Source: VXYL01 sp964348085
GTDB lineage: Bacteria > Pseudomonadota > Gammaproteobacteria > Pseudomonadales > Azotimanducaceae
DNA: 64,000 nt
Reading direction: 5' to 3'
NCBI GenBank assembly: GCA_964348085.1
Contig: CAYGBI010000006.1
Location: forward strand, 11,803 to 75,802
Positions within the stretch are counted from its first letter, which is position 1. Each line of letters begins with the position of its first letter. The notes under the pieces are model-generated. The model was not told the DNA's origin and ran no database searches. It saw nothing but the letters and a program-made list of their open reading frames with translations. The position numbers were made by a program, and so were the translations under genes. Below, in pieces: positions 16,139 through 24,606 of the stretch.

Positions 16139-16484
16139 CCTACGCCCATGTCCGAGCTCCCTGAAGCTGCGACGGCACTGACCTCCCGGTCTGTGGCTCT
16201 CGCATGGGCGGCCATGGCGCCTTGTGGACCGCACAAGTGACTGCGGTGGCGATGCTGTCGCCGCCACACCCTGAATGCCAAACCAACCAAAATGAAGGAA
16301 AACCAGCCGTCGCGAAGCATGACTTCACCCATGCAGCGTGAGCGCCGGCACTATACCCTCAGCCAAGTGAACGGAACAACGGAGCGGCGAATACCAAGTA
16401 GGCGGGCGCACGTGCCGGACTTCCGCGTCTTCATCCGCCGAGCCACCTTCGCTGCCGTCGGGGCGCATCTGTGTCGACAGGCCG
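16139..16484. other. Intergenic stretch, nothing recognised
   Basis: 346 bp between the decayed family-B copy and the P-loop gene. Short open frames exist on both strands but none has a convincing start, composition or recognisable product. Confidence 0.5.
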
Positions 16485-17075
16485 TCAGTCTGCGTCGTAG
16501 CGAACCGACTGCTCTACCAAACGTACAAACGCCTCCGTTTCACGACGCGAGCGCAGGCGCACGAAGCGTATGTGCGCCCAACGCAGGTCGGCCATATCCG
16601 CCACTCGGTCGCGGCGCCTTCGCCGGTGTCGCGTGATCACCCAATAGAGCAGCGAGTCCTGCTGCCACACCGCCAAGTGCCGCCAAAACTGTTCGCGGTT
16701 CGTTCCCCACAGCAGTTCTTGGCTTCGCCAGCGCCGCCAACCGCGCCGCAGCACCCGCCAAAGCAAGAGCGGCATGGGCAAGTCAAGCCAGATGACCGTG
16801 TCGAGCCGGGGCCAGAACGCCCGTCGCGAGAAGTCGGAGTACGAGCCCGCGACGACCCACCGCTCGCCGCTGGTGGCGTCTCGGAAACGACGTTCGAGTC
16901 GCGCAGGGTCCGTCGTGTTTAGGCCAACCCAGTTCGGCAGCCAGTTCAGCGCGTCCAACTCGACGAACTCGACGCCCAGCGCTTCCGCCAATCGCGCCGC
17001 CAGCGTGCTTTTTCCGGAGCAACTACTGCCGATCACATGGATGCGTTCGCCGATCGGTGACTGCAAGGACCGCAT
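16485..17075 (-). CDS. P-loop kinase, adenylate-kinase / topology-modulation (FlaR-like) family
   Basis: 196 residues. Walker A is VIGSSCSGKSTLAARLAEAL (residues 14-33), followed by FVELDALNWLPNW and WVVAGSYSDF, the layout of the small nucleotide-kinase-like proteins annotated as topology modulation proteins. VIWLDLPMPLLLWRVLRR is the next strand and lid region. Likely a cytosolic phosphotransferase of unknown substrate. It follows pyrD by 10 bp on the same strand, so it is probably cotranscribed. Confidence 0.85.
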   Translation of the reverse strand: MRSLQSPIGERIHVIGSSCSGKSTLAARLAEALGVEFVELDALNWLPNWVGLNTTDPARLERRFRDATSGERWVVAGSYSDFSRRAFWPRLDTVIWLDLPMPLLLWRVLRRGWRRWRSQELLWGTNREQFWRHLAVWQQDSLLYWVITRHRRRRRDRVADMADLRWAHIRFVRLRSRRETEAFVRLVEQSVRYDAD

Positions 17076-17085
17076 GTCGGTGTGT

Positions 17086-18102
17086 TCAAGGCTCGCAAGC
17101 GCGAATCAGACGGCGCACCAAGCTAGGTCCCCGGAAGATCAGCGCCGTATATACCTGCAACAAGTCGGCGCCAGCGTCGAGCATGGCGCGAACATCGTCG
17201 GCAGTGGCAATGCCGCCCACCCCGATGAGCGCCGGCTTGTCGCCGCTGGTGGCGCGCAACCGGCGAACGGTCGCAACCGCCATTGGCAACAGCGGCCGAC
17301 CGGACAAACCGCCGTCTTGACCGGCGAACTTGGAGCGAAGCTTGGGCCGCGTTTGCGTCGTGTTGACGGCCACGAAACCATCGCCGCCGGCTTCAAGCAC
17401 GGCGGCCGCCGTTGCCTCTAGCGCTTCGGGTGCGAGATCCGGCGCCAACTTCACGAGCACCGGCAAGCTGCGTCCCCCCGCCTCCCGGGTGAGCCGGTCG
17501 CGCTCGGCGATCAATGTCGAAAGTAGCGCACGGGCGGTGGCCGCCTCCTGCAGCTTGCGCAGGCCCGGGGTGTTCGGGGAGGAGAGATTGACCACCACGT
17601 AGTCCGCCAACCGATGCACCGCCGCCAAGTTCGCCAAGTAGTCGTCAGCCGCCGCTTCGGCCGGGGTAGCGCGGTTCTTGCCGATATTGACGCCGATGGG
17701 CACGCTCACGCGTCCCCGCGCCTCGGTCAGGCTGGCCGCCAGCCGTTCGACGCCGGCGCTGTTGAAGCCCAAGCGATTGATCAACGCCTGATCTTCGGTG
17801 AGGCGAAACACCCTAGGCCGAGGATTGCCGGGTTGCGCTCGCGGCGTAACGGTGCCCACCTCCACGAAGCCGAAGCCAAGCCGGGCGAGGCCCGCCACCG
17901 CCACGCCGTTCTTGTCGAGCCCCGCCGCAACACCGATGCGGTTGGCAAACGAAAGGCCCATCAGACGCACGGGTTCGCTGCCTGCCGGCGCATATCCGGC
18001 CAAGGTCGGCAATGCGCCGTATGCGCGCAGACCTCGCAGCGCCAATGCCTGCGACAGTTCTGGCGGCAGCGCGAAGAGCAGAGGTCGCAGGGCGCGATAC
18101 AT
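17086..18102 (-). CDS. pyrD: Dihydroorotate dehydrogenase (quinone)
   Basis: Class 2 membrane-associated FMN enzyme oxidising dihydroorotate to orotate with quinone as acceptor (de novo pyrimidine synthesis). 338 residues. The N-terminal amphipathic extension MYRALRPLLFALPPE typical of class 2 is present. FMN and substrate motifs: GVAAGLDKNGVAV, EVGTVTPRAQPGNPRPRVFRL, GVNIGKN, NLSSPNTPGLR with the catalytic-base Ser region, VKLAPDL and IGVGGI. Confidence 0.96.
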   Translation of the reverse strand: MYRALRPLLFALPPELSQALALRGLRAYGALPTLAGYAPAGSEPVRLMGLSFANRIGVAAGLDKNGVAVAGLARLGFGFVEVGTVTPRAQPGNPRPRVFRLTEDQALINRLGFNSAGVERLAASLTEARGRVSVPIGVNIGKNRATPAEAAADDYLANLAAVHRLADYVVVNLSSPNTPGLRKLQEAATARALLSTLIAERDRLTREAGGRSLPVLVKLAPDLAPEALEATAAAVLEAGGDGFVAVNTTQTRPKLRSKFAGQDGGLSGRPLLPMAVATVRRLRATSGDKPALIGVGGIATADDVRAMLDAGADLLQVYTALIFRGPSLVRRLIRACEP

Positions 18103-18123
18103 GTGCGGCGTCGCTGCCCGAGG

Positions 18124-18219
18124 CTAGCAGCGGGTCGCGACCCCCTCCACCACCACCGCGTGGTTGACGCACATCATCCCGGACTGCTGCACAGCTCGTT
18201 CGCGGGCCGTGAAGGTCAT
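18124..18219 (-). CDS. Possible 31-residue ORF coupled to pepN
   Basis: ATG 18219 overlaps the pepN stop (ATGA) and the frame ends 21 bp before pyrD. The product starts MTFTARERAVQQSG and ends VEGVATRC. The stop/start overlap is typical of coupled genes, but at this length it could be chance. No known homologue recognised. Confidence 0.3.
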   Translation of the reverse strand: MTFTARERAVQQSGMMCVNHAVVVEGVATRC

Positions 18220-20912
18220 TGCTCTCCGTCGGTAGGGTCGCGCAAGGCCTTGTCTACCACTTCGCGCACGTCTTTCGATAGTTCTTGTCCGTCGAGCATC
18301 TCCAGCGCGGCGCACATGCGCCGGCCACGCTGCGGGTCGTGGCGCCGCCACTCCGCAAGGTGCTTCGCCAGCATGGACGCCACCTTGGGATTGAAGGCGT
18401 TGACGGTAAGAACGTGCTTGGCCAACCAGTCGTAGCCGGCGCCGTCGGCAGCGTGAAAGCCGCGCACGTTGTTGGTGAAGCCAATCAGCAACGACCGAAC
18501 CTTGTTCGGGTTGCGGATGTCGAACGCATCGTGCGCCTCCAATGCCCGCATCCGTGCCAAGCTACCCGGCAGCGGGTTTTTCGCCTGCGCGGCGAACCAG
18601 GCATCCACCACCAGTGCCTCGCTTGACCAACGCTGGTAGAACACGGCGGCGATCGCCTCCTTCTCGGCGGCGGGCAGAGACTGCAAGGCCAATTGCCCCG
18701 CGAAGATGGCGAGCCGGTCGGTGAGATTGTCGGCGCGCCGCGCAGCACGGTCGAGGCGCTCGGCGGCGGCCGACGGGTCGTGGCGATCAAGATGCCGCAG
18801 CGCGTACCACAACGCACGATGCTTGAGCGCCCGCTTGGCGATATCCACGGCATCCGGTCGGTACGCACCGGTAGCCTCGTTCGCCTCGGCCAGCGCCAAC
18901 CAATCGAACCCGGCGGCAATGCGGTCCGCCAACTCGTCACACACATCGGCGATGGCGAGGATGTCCGCGCCCGGTGCGATATCCAGCAGATAGGTCTCGC
19001 GCGGCAGCGTCAACATGGCGGCGAGGAGCGCCTTCGCCTCGCCATCGTCCGGTGCCTTGAACGCCGCGTCGACAAGCTCCGAAAAGAGCGCCAAAACCTG
19101 CCCCGACAAATCCGACGACCCGTCGAGCTTTGCTGCGACATACTGCGCGATCAATGTCTGGCCAGCGTCCCAGCGAGCGAATCCGTTGGTGTCCCCCGCC
19201 GCCAAGCGCTTGAGCGCCGTAGGCGAACGGGGGTAGCGCACGCGCACCGGCGCCGAGAAGTCGCGCAGGAAGCTCACCTCGGCCTCGGCCGGGACGCCGA
19301 CCAAATCGATGCGCGTTCGCTCTTCGGTGAGATGCGCCACCAAAGTGCCGTCGCGATTTGGGTTCTCGATTCTGGTCGTCGTGTTAACGTCGACCGCGAA
19401 ACCGTTCTCCTCGCCGAGCGCACCTACCGCGTCCCGCCCATCCGGGCTCAGCAAACCGAACGCCAGCGGCATGTGGAAAGGTTGCTTGCGTGGCTGCCCC
19501 GGCGAGGGGCCGCAAGACTGCGTGATCTCGAGTCGCAGGGTATCGCCATGCCGCGCTTCGGCAACCGTCAAGAGCGGCGTGCCCGCTTGGTCGTACCAGC
19601 GCCGGAACTGCGCCAGCGAGAGACCCGAGGCATCCTCCATCGCGGCAAGGAAGTCCTCGATGGTGGCGGCGCAACCGTCGTGCCGCTCGAAGTACAGATC
19701 CGTCGCGGTGCGAAACCGGGCCCGACCGAGGATGGTATAGAGCATTCGCACCACCTCCGAGCCCTTCTCATAGACGGTTCGGGTGTAAAAGTTCGAAATC
19801 TCCTCATAGCTGTCCGGGCGCACCGGATGCGCCAACGGCCCGGCGTCCTCGACGAACTGCACACTGCGCAGGAACTCCACATCGTCCACCCGCTTGACAG
19901 TGCGCGAGTTCATATCCGAATAGAACTCGGCGTCCCGATACACGGTAAAACCTTCTTTCAAGCTGAGCTGGAACCAGTCGCGGCAGGTCACGCGGTTGCC
20001 TGACCAGTTGTGGAAATATTCGTGCGCCACCACGCGTTCCACCTGCTGATGGGCGGCGTCCGTGGCCGTGTCGGCGGTGGCTAGTACATAGGACGTGTTG
20101 AAAATATTGAGGCCCTTGTTCTCCATCGCCCCGTGGTTGAAGTCCTCGACGGCGACGACCATGTAGCTGTCCAAGTCGTACTCTCTGCCGAAGCGTTCTT
20201 CATCCCAGCGCATGGCCCGTTGCAGCGCGTTCATGGCGTGGCGGCACTGCCCGATGTTGCGCGGCTCGGAGTAAAACCGCAGCGCCACCCGGCGACCGGA
20301 CGAGGTCGTGAACTCATCCTCGAGCACGGCGAGGTCGCCGGCCACCAGCGCGAACAGATAGCTCGGTTTGGGAAACGGATCTCGCCAAGTCACCGTACGC
20401 CGGCCGTCCTGGACGACATCCGCTATCGCGTCGCCGTTGGACAACAGCATCGGGAAGCGCACCGCGTCCGCGGTGATGGAGGTGGTGAAGCGCGACAGCA
20501 CATCGGGCCGATCCGGGTAGTAGGTGATCTTGCGGAAGCCCTCCGCCTCGCATTGCGTCGCGTACATGTTGCCCGACTTGTAGAGGCCTTCGAGCGCCGC
20601 GTTCTTCTCCGGCACGATCTTGGTGACCACCTGCAGGCGGCAGTCGTCCGGCACGTCGAAGATGGTGAGCGTTTCGCCTTCAATGGCGTATTCGTTGTCG
20701 CCGAGTTCTTCGCCATCGACCGCCAAACTCGCGAGCTCGACGTCGATGCCGTTCAACACCAGCGGCGCGTCGGGCGTTAAGCGACGGACAGCGAACTCGG
20801 AGCGCACGGTGGTTTCACCGTCTCGGATGTCGAACGCCAAGCGCGTGTCGTCGATTTGGAAGGGGTACGGTTTGTAGTCGGCGAGAAGAACGGGTGCGGG
20901 GGTGTCGGACAT
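18216..20912 (-). CDS. pepN: Aminopeptidase N (M1 alanyl aminopeptidase)
   Basis: Broad-specificity zinc aminopeptidase of cytoplasmic peptide turnover, about 898 residues, full length. Visible motifs: GAMENKGLNIFN for N-terminal amine recognition; VVAHEYFHNWSGNRVTCRDW, the HExxH zinc site (first His near residue 297), with its downstream glutamate in LKEGFTVYRDAEF; and FYTRTVYEKGSEVVRM, which includes the catalytic tyrosine region. ATG 20912 is preferred to TTG 20924 because the family N-terminus starts about here and GGTGGAG precedes it. Upstream lies a long AT-rich divergent region. Confidence 0.97.
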   Translation of the reverse strand: MSDTPAPVLLADYKPYPFQIDDTRLAFDIRDGETTVRSEFAVRRLTPDAPLVLNGIDVELASLAVDGEELGDNEYAIEGETLTIFDVPDDCRLQVVTKIVPEKNAALEGLYKSGNMYATQCEAEGFRKITYYPDRPDVLSRFTTSITADAVRFPMLLSNGDAIADVVQDGRRTVTWRDPFPKPSYLFALVAGDLAVLEDEFTTSSGRRVALRFYSEPRNIGQCRHAMNALQRAMRWDEERFGREYDLDSYMVVAVEDFNHGAMENKGLNIFNTSYVLATADTATDAAHQQVERVVAHEYFHNWSGNRVTCRDWFQLSLKEGFTVYRDAEFYSDMNSRTVKRVDDVEFLRSVQFVEDAGPLAHPVRPDSYEEISNFYTRTVYEKGSEVVRMLYTILGRARFRTATDLYFERHDGCAATIEDFLAAMEDASGLSLAQFRRWYDQAGTPLLTVAEARHGDTLRLEITQSCGPSPGQPRKQPFHMPLAFGLLSPDGRDAVGALGEENGFAVDVNTTTRIENPNRDGTLVAHLTEERTRIDLVGVPAEAEVSFLRDFSAPVRVRYPRSPTALKRLAAGDTNGFARWDAGQTLIAQYVAAKLDGSSDLSGQVLALFSELVDAAFKAPDDGEAKALLAAMLTLPRETYLLDIAPGADILAIADVCDELADRIAAGFDWLALAEANEATGAYRPDAVDIAKRALKHRALWYALRHLDRHDPSAAAERLDRAARRADNLTDRLAIFAGQLALQSLPAAEKEAIAAVFYQRWSSEALVVDAWFAAQAKNPLPGSLARMRALEAHDAFDIRNPNKVRSLLIGFTNNVRGFHAADGAGYDWLAKHVLTVNAFNPKVASMLAKHLAEWRRHDPQRGRRMCAALEMLDGQELSKDVREVVDKALRDPTDGEQ

Positions 20913-21076
20913 TGGCTCCACCAAGAATGTTCGTCAACACTACGACCTTAGCACGGCACGCGACGAGACTATTCAACAACCGCGTGAAGGACTGCGCACG
21001 TTTCCAATCGAAACTGACGTAAGCATTTGAAAAATATATCTAACGAGATAATCACTATAGTGACAGAAGGGGACGA

Positions 21077-21114
21077 ATAGTTACCGAAGTGCATAATAGT
21101 CACCGTGGTACATA
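21077..21114. repeat. Two abutting imperfect 19-bp repeats (operator-like)
   Basis: ATAGTTACCGAAGTGCATA (21077-21095) is followed directly by ATAGTCACCGTGGTACATA (21096-21114), 15 of 19 positions identical. A weaker related ATAGTGAC lies just upstream near 21057. Confidence 0.6.
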
Positions 21115-21160
21115 AGCGCAGCCTATAAGCCTAGAAAGTGTGAACTAGTATTTTCGTACT

Positions 21161-21185
21161 TTCCGTTTGGTACTTCCGTTTGGTA
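21161..21185. repeat. Direct repeat TTCCGTTTGGTA x2
   Basis: Exact 12-bp copies at 21161-21172 and 21174-21185, one base apart, about 140 bp upstream of the xdhC start. Confidence 0.7.
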
Positions 21186-21323
21186 TAGGGGGTGTCCAAA
21201 ATTTACGTGAAGTCCAGAATGAGCCATCACCGGATTGCCAAACACGAATAAACCGCAGATGGCCGGTGCTACAATCGACCGACTTCGCGCCCCACGGGGA
21301 CGCCTCGATTGCGGAGCGGGCGA

Positions 21324-22346
21324 ATGCAAGCCGTCGATCAACAAGTCATCGGCCAAGTCCGGGACTGGCTGCGGGAAGGCCAGCAGTGCTGGCTAGCCGT
21401 CGTCGTCGCCACCTACGGTTCATCACCGCGTCCCGTGGGCTCGCTGCTCACCTGCAACCAAGATGGGCAACTCACCGGCTCGCTCTCCGGCGGCTGCGTG
21501 GAGGACGACCTTCTTGCCAAGCTGACGCAAGGCGAGCTGGCGCGGGACTCCGCTCAGTTCTTTCGCTATGGCGAAACCGCCGAAGAAGCGGAGCAACTGG
21601 GTTTGCCTTGCGGCGGTCACTTGGACATCGTCATCGAACCGCTTGGCGGAGACGCCGGCGGCCACTTCGACCACTTGGCGCAGCGCTTGGACGCCCGCGC
21701 CTGCATCGAGCGAACCCTGTGGCTCGGTAGCGGCGAATACGCGAGCCGAGCCGTCGAGCGCCACGCGGCGTTGCGCTACGACCACGAGCGCGGTCTCCTC
21801 GTGCAAACCTTTGGGCCGCAGTATCAGCTCTTCGTCATCGGCACCAATATGGTCTCCGCCTATGTCGCCGAAATGGCCCTTGCGCTCGGCTACGACGTGG
21901 TCGTGTGCGACCCTCGCGAAGATCGACTGAACGACTTCAACATAGCTGGCGTACGCAAGATCCGCGACATGCCGGACGACGCAGTGCGCGAGCATGCCGC
22001 GGACGCCTATTCTGCGGTGGTCGCCCTCAACCACGACCCGCGCATCGACGATATGGGCTTGATGGGAGCGCTGAAAACGGACGCCTTCTACGTCGGCGCC
22101 ATGGGTTCGAGTCGCACCTCCGCCAAACGGCGCGAACGGCTCTTGGGGCTCGACTTGACGACAGCGGAAATCGAGCGGCTCCACGCCCCGATCGGCCTGC
22201 CCATCGGCAGCAAGACCCCGCCGGAAATCGCCATCGCCATCCTCGCCGAGATCACCGCGGTACGCCAAGGCCGGGACGCGGCGGCCCGTCGCGCGCTCCG
22301 CGAGCGGGCGACGGGCGCGAGGGAAGCGCTCGCCATCGCGTCCTGA
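21324..22346 (+). CDS. XdhC/CoxI family molybdoenzyme maturation protein
   Basis: 340 residues. N-terminal XdhC/CoxI domain: LAVVVATYGSSPRPVGS and SGSLSGGCVEDDLLAKL with the conserved cysteine. C-terminal Rossmann domain: FVIGTNMVSAYVAEMALALGYDVVVCDPRE, then DAFYVGAMGSSRTSAKRRERL and GLPIGSKTPPEIAIAILAEI. Family members bind molybdenum cofactor and deliver it, after sulfuration, to xanthine dehydrogenase-type enzymes. ATG 21324 is chosen over the upstream TTG. Directly followed by the mocA-like gene; the client enzyme is not in this window. Confidence 0.92.
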   Translation: MQAVDQQVIGQVRDWLREGQQCWLAVVVATYGSSPRPVGSLLTCNQDGQLTGSLSGGCVEDDLLAKLTQGELARDSAQFFRYGETAEEAEQLGLPCGGHLDIVIEPLGGDAGGHFDHLAQRLDARACIERTLWLGSGEYASRAVERHAALRYDHERGLLVQTFGPQYQLFVIGTNMVSAYVAEMALALGYDVVVCDPREDRLNDFNIAGVRKIRDMPDDAVREHAADAYSAVVALNHDPRIDDMGLMGALKTDAFYVGAMGSSRTSAKRRERLLGLDLTTAEIERLHAPIGLPIGSKTPPEIAIAILAEITAVRQGRDAAARRALRERATGAREALAIAS

Positions 22347-22347
22347 T

Positions 22348-22899
22348 TTGCGTATTGCGGCAGTCGTCCTCGCCGCCGGCGCCGCCCGCCGCTTCGGCAG
22401 CGACAAACGCCTGTACTTGCTGGACGGCACGCCCATGCTCGCCCGCACGCTCGCCGTCTACCGAACCGTGTTCGCCGATGTGGGCGTGGTCGTTCGACCC
22501 GGTAAACCCACCGTCGCGAAGTTGGTACGCGCCACCGGCTGTCGAGTCGTCGAAGCGGCCGACGCGCGGCACGGTCAGTCCCGTTCGCTTGGCGCCGGCG
22601 TGCGCGCGATGGCGGACTTCGACGCCTTGGTCGTGGGCTTGGCGGACATGCCGTTCGTGCAAGCAGCTACGCTGCGTTCGCTCGTCGCAACGATGCGCGC
22701 CCACCCGGAGCACATCGCACGCCCGCGCCACGGCGGCCGTCCCGGCAATCCGATCGGCTTTCCGGCGTCGTACTTTGGTGCGTTGACGAGCATCACCGGC
22801 GACATCGGCGCCCGTGAGGTGGTCGCTGCGAGCGACCAAGTGATCCTCTTCGACGCCGAAGACGCCGGCGTACTTCGGGACGTCGATTACCCAATCTAG
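22348..22899 (+). CDS. Molybdenum cofactor cytidylyltransferase-like NTP transferase (MocA/MobA family)
   Basis: 183 residues starting TTG. The nucleotide-binding start LAAGAARRFGSDKRLYLLDGTPML is the MobA/MocA signature. VVGLADMPFVQAATLRSL is the metal-binding Asp region, and RHGGRPGNPIGFPASYF plus the GDIGAREV segment are typical of MocA. It would attach CMP to molybdopterin for the same class of hydroxylases served by XdhC; the one-base gap to xdhC supports a joint role. Confidence 0.88.
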   Translation: MRIAAVVLAAGAARRFGSDKRLYLLDGTPMLARTLAVYRTVFADVGVVVRPGKPTVAKLVRATGCRVVEAADARHGQSRSLGAGVRAMADFDALVVGLADMPFVQAATLRSLVATMRAHPEHIARPRHGGRPGNPIGFPASYFGALTSITGDIGAREVVAASDQVILFDAEDAGVLRDVDYPI

Positions 22900-23072
22900 C
22901 GGATCGGGACCGTACCTGCCGCAGGTGGACAAGTGCGTGAGTCGGTGCGCTCGCAGTTTGTGCATTAGCCTGCGAAACAGTGCGACACTTCGCCCGTTGA
23001 CAGCCCAAGGGCCAGTGCTTGAAGCGAAGGACGCTGGGCTGATCGAGCAACTCATCCAACGGGAGGTGCGGC

Positions 23073-23322
23073 CGTGCCAAACCTGAAAGTGAAACAGATC
23101 GGCGCTGCCGTGGCCGTGCCGGTGTCCGACACTGGGGCGGTTAGCTGCACGGCTGTCGATCCGTTCGAAGCGAAACTGATCGAAGAAGGCACGTTGCTCG
23201 CCGCGACCCACAAGGACGGCGATTGCGGCGAAGACGGCAACTGGGGACGTCCCTACACGTTGCGGCAAGAGTCAACGACGTCCCGGCCGTCGGCGCCTTC
23301 CTCGCGGCTGGCGTCGGCGTGA
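23073..23322 (+). CDS. Short ORF with strong ribosome site leading into the ankyrin gene
   Basis: GGGAGGTG lies five bases before a GTG start (23074) giving MPNLKVKQIGAAVAVPVSDTG, 82 residues in all. The ORF runs on through DGDCGEDGNWG into the ankyrin array but in a different frame. It most likely supplies the real N-terminus of the ankyrin protein, with a frame change near 23240; otherwise it is a small separate gene. No family recognised. Confidence 0.4.
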
Positions 23323-24449
23323 ACGCCGAGGACGAGGACAGTCGGATGTCCCTGCACTTCGCGGCAGAACACAACGACGCTGCGGCCGTCGCCGCCCTAC
23401 TCGCGGCTGGTGCCGACGCGAATGCCAAGGACGAGACTGGTCGGATGCCCCTGCACGTCGCGGCAGAATACAACGACGCTGCCGTCGTCGCCGCCCTCCT
23501 CGCGGCCGGCGCCGACGTGAACGCCGAGGACGAGAACGGTCGGACGCCTCTGCACTCCGCGGCGGAATGCGACAACGCTGCGGTCGTCACCGCCCTCCTC
23601 GCGGCCGGCGCCGGCGTGAACGCCGAGGACGAGGACGGTTGGACGCCTCTGCACCTCGCGGCGAGATTCGACGACGATGCGGTCGTCGCCGCCCTCCTTG
23701 CGGCCGGCGCCGACGTGAACGCCGCGGCCGAGGACGGTGGAACGCCTCTGCACTCCGCAGCGAGCTCCGATGCGGTCGTCGCCACCCTCCTCGCGGCCGG
23801 CGCCGACGTGAACGCCGCGTATGAGAACGGTGAGACACCTCTGCACTCCGCAGCGAGCTCCGCTGCCGGCGCTGCGGCCATCGTCGCCCTCGTCAAGGCT
23901 GGCGCCGACGTGAACGCCAAGGACGAAGACCGCAGGACGCCTCTGCACCTCGCGGCGGAATGGAACGACGCTGCGGTCGTCGCCGCCCTACTCGCGGCCG
24001 GCGCCGACGCGAACGCCGAGGACGAGGACGGTTGGACGCCCCTGCACCTCGCGGCGAGCGCCAACCACGCTGCGGGCGCTGCGATCGTCGCCGCCCTCGT
24101 CAAGGCTGGCGCCGGCGTGAATGCCGAGGACGAGAACGGTCGGACGCCTCTGCATTACGCGGCGAGCAACAACCACGCTGCGGTCGTCGCCCTCCTCGCG
24201 GCCGGCGCTGGCGTGAACGCCGAGGACGAAAACGGTCGGACGCCCCTGCACGACGCGGCGGAGTCCGACGACGCGGCGGTCGTCGCCGCCCTCGTCGAGG
24301 CTGGCGCCGGCGTGAACGCCAAGGACGAGAACGGTCAGACGCCCCTGCACCTCGCCACAACAAGAGCCAACGACGCTCCGGCCGTCGTCGCTGCCCTCGT
24401 CGAGGCAGTCGTCACTGTCCTCGTCGAGGCAGGGGGCCGACGTGAATGA
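23223..24449 (+). CDS. Ankyrin-repeat protein (frame disrupted at both ends)
   Basis: About 408 residues, almost wholly ankyrin repeats: twelve LHxAA motifs spaced about 33 residues, with linkers such as VNAEDENGRTP. The DNA repeats are near-identical, so copy number probably varies. Its own start (TTG 23225 region) has no ribosome site, whereas the overlapping ORF at 23074 does. At the 3' end it reads VLVEAGGRRE and stops. Removing one G from the G run near 24435 restores EAGADVNDIPDAFFEPAASLG and extends the protein into the repeat at 24530. Ankyrin arrays mediate protein contacts and are common in host-associated bacteria. Confidence 0.8.
   Translation: MRRRRQLGTSLHVAARVNDVPAVGAFLAAGVGVNAEDEDSRMSLHFAAEHNDAAAVAALLAAGADANAKDETGRMPLHVAAEYNDAAVVAALLAAGADVNAEDENGRTPLHSAAECDNAAVVTALLAAGAGVNAEDEDGWTPLHLAARFDDDAVVAALLAAGADVNAAAEDGGTPLHSAASSDAVVATLLAAGADVNAAYENGETPLHSAASSAAGAAAIVALVKAGADVNAKDEDRRTPLHLAAEWNDAAVVAALLAAGADANAEDEDGWTPLHLAASANHAAGAAIVAALVKAGAGVNAEDENGRTPLHYAASNNHAAVVALLAAGAGVNAEDENGRTPLHDAAESDDAAVVAALVEAGAGVNAKDENGQTPLHLATTRANDAPAVVAALVEAVVTVLVEAGGRRE
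23310..24400 (+). repeat. Tandem approximately 99-bp coding repeats (ankyrin units)
   Basis: Units share GCCGACGTGAACGCC-like and GACGCCTCTGCAC-like DNA words at roughly 99-bp spacing, with two units lengthened by about 9-12 bp (GCTGCGGGCGCTGCGATCGT). About eleven linkers are countable. Confidence 0.85.
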
Positions 24450-24529
24450 CATTCCCGACGCCTTCTTCGAGCCGGCGGCGTCCCTTGGTGCAGTACGGTG
24501 GGCCGCCGTCGGAGGTGGGGCCGGTCCGC

Positions 24530-24606
24530 GTCGCGAAATCCGACAGGGTGGTCGCGCGGCTGGGCTGAAGGCAAAAGGCGCGCCGTAGGCAACGGCTCTT
24601 GTGGCG
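24530..24606 (-). repeat. Dispersed hairpin repeat, copy f (degenerate)
   Basis: On the minus strand it reads CGCCACAAGAGCCGTTGCC, then CCTTTTGCCTTCAGCCCAGC and GTCGGATTTCGCG. The distal arm of the hairpin is lost. The CGCCAC end directly follows the nadK stop codon. Confidence 0.7.

Larger units (their letters stand above)
20925..21323. other. AT-rich divergent intergenic region between pepN and xdhC
   Basis: About 400 bp, clearly richer in A+T than its surroundings (for example GAAAAATATATC near 21030). It contains two abutting imperfect 19-bp repeats (21077-21114) and a pair of TTCCGTTTGGTA repeats (21161-21185). Likely holds promoters and operators for the divergent genes. No ORF is supported. 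Confidence 0.6.

Noticed and set aside
16117..16332. Small minus-strand ORFs upstream of the decayed family-B gene
   Set aside because: Two frames overlap each other, neither has a ribosome site or recognisable protein pattern.
22100..22125. T-loop-like GGTTCGAGTC suggesting a tRNA
   Set aside because: It lies inside xdhC and no acceptor stem or D-arm can be paired around it.
23141..24103. Long minus-strand ORF over the ankyrin array
   Set aside because: Its repetitive Ala/Ser/Arg sequence is the complement of the ankyrin repeats, with no family features.
23310..24400. Regularly spaced repeats as a CRISPR array
   Set aside because: The repeats are 99-bp coding units translating as ankyrin motifs, without unique spacers or cas genes.
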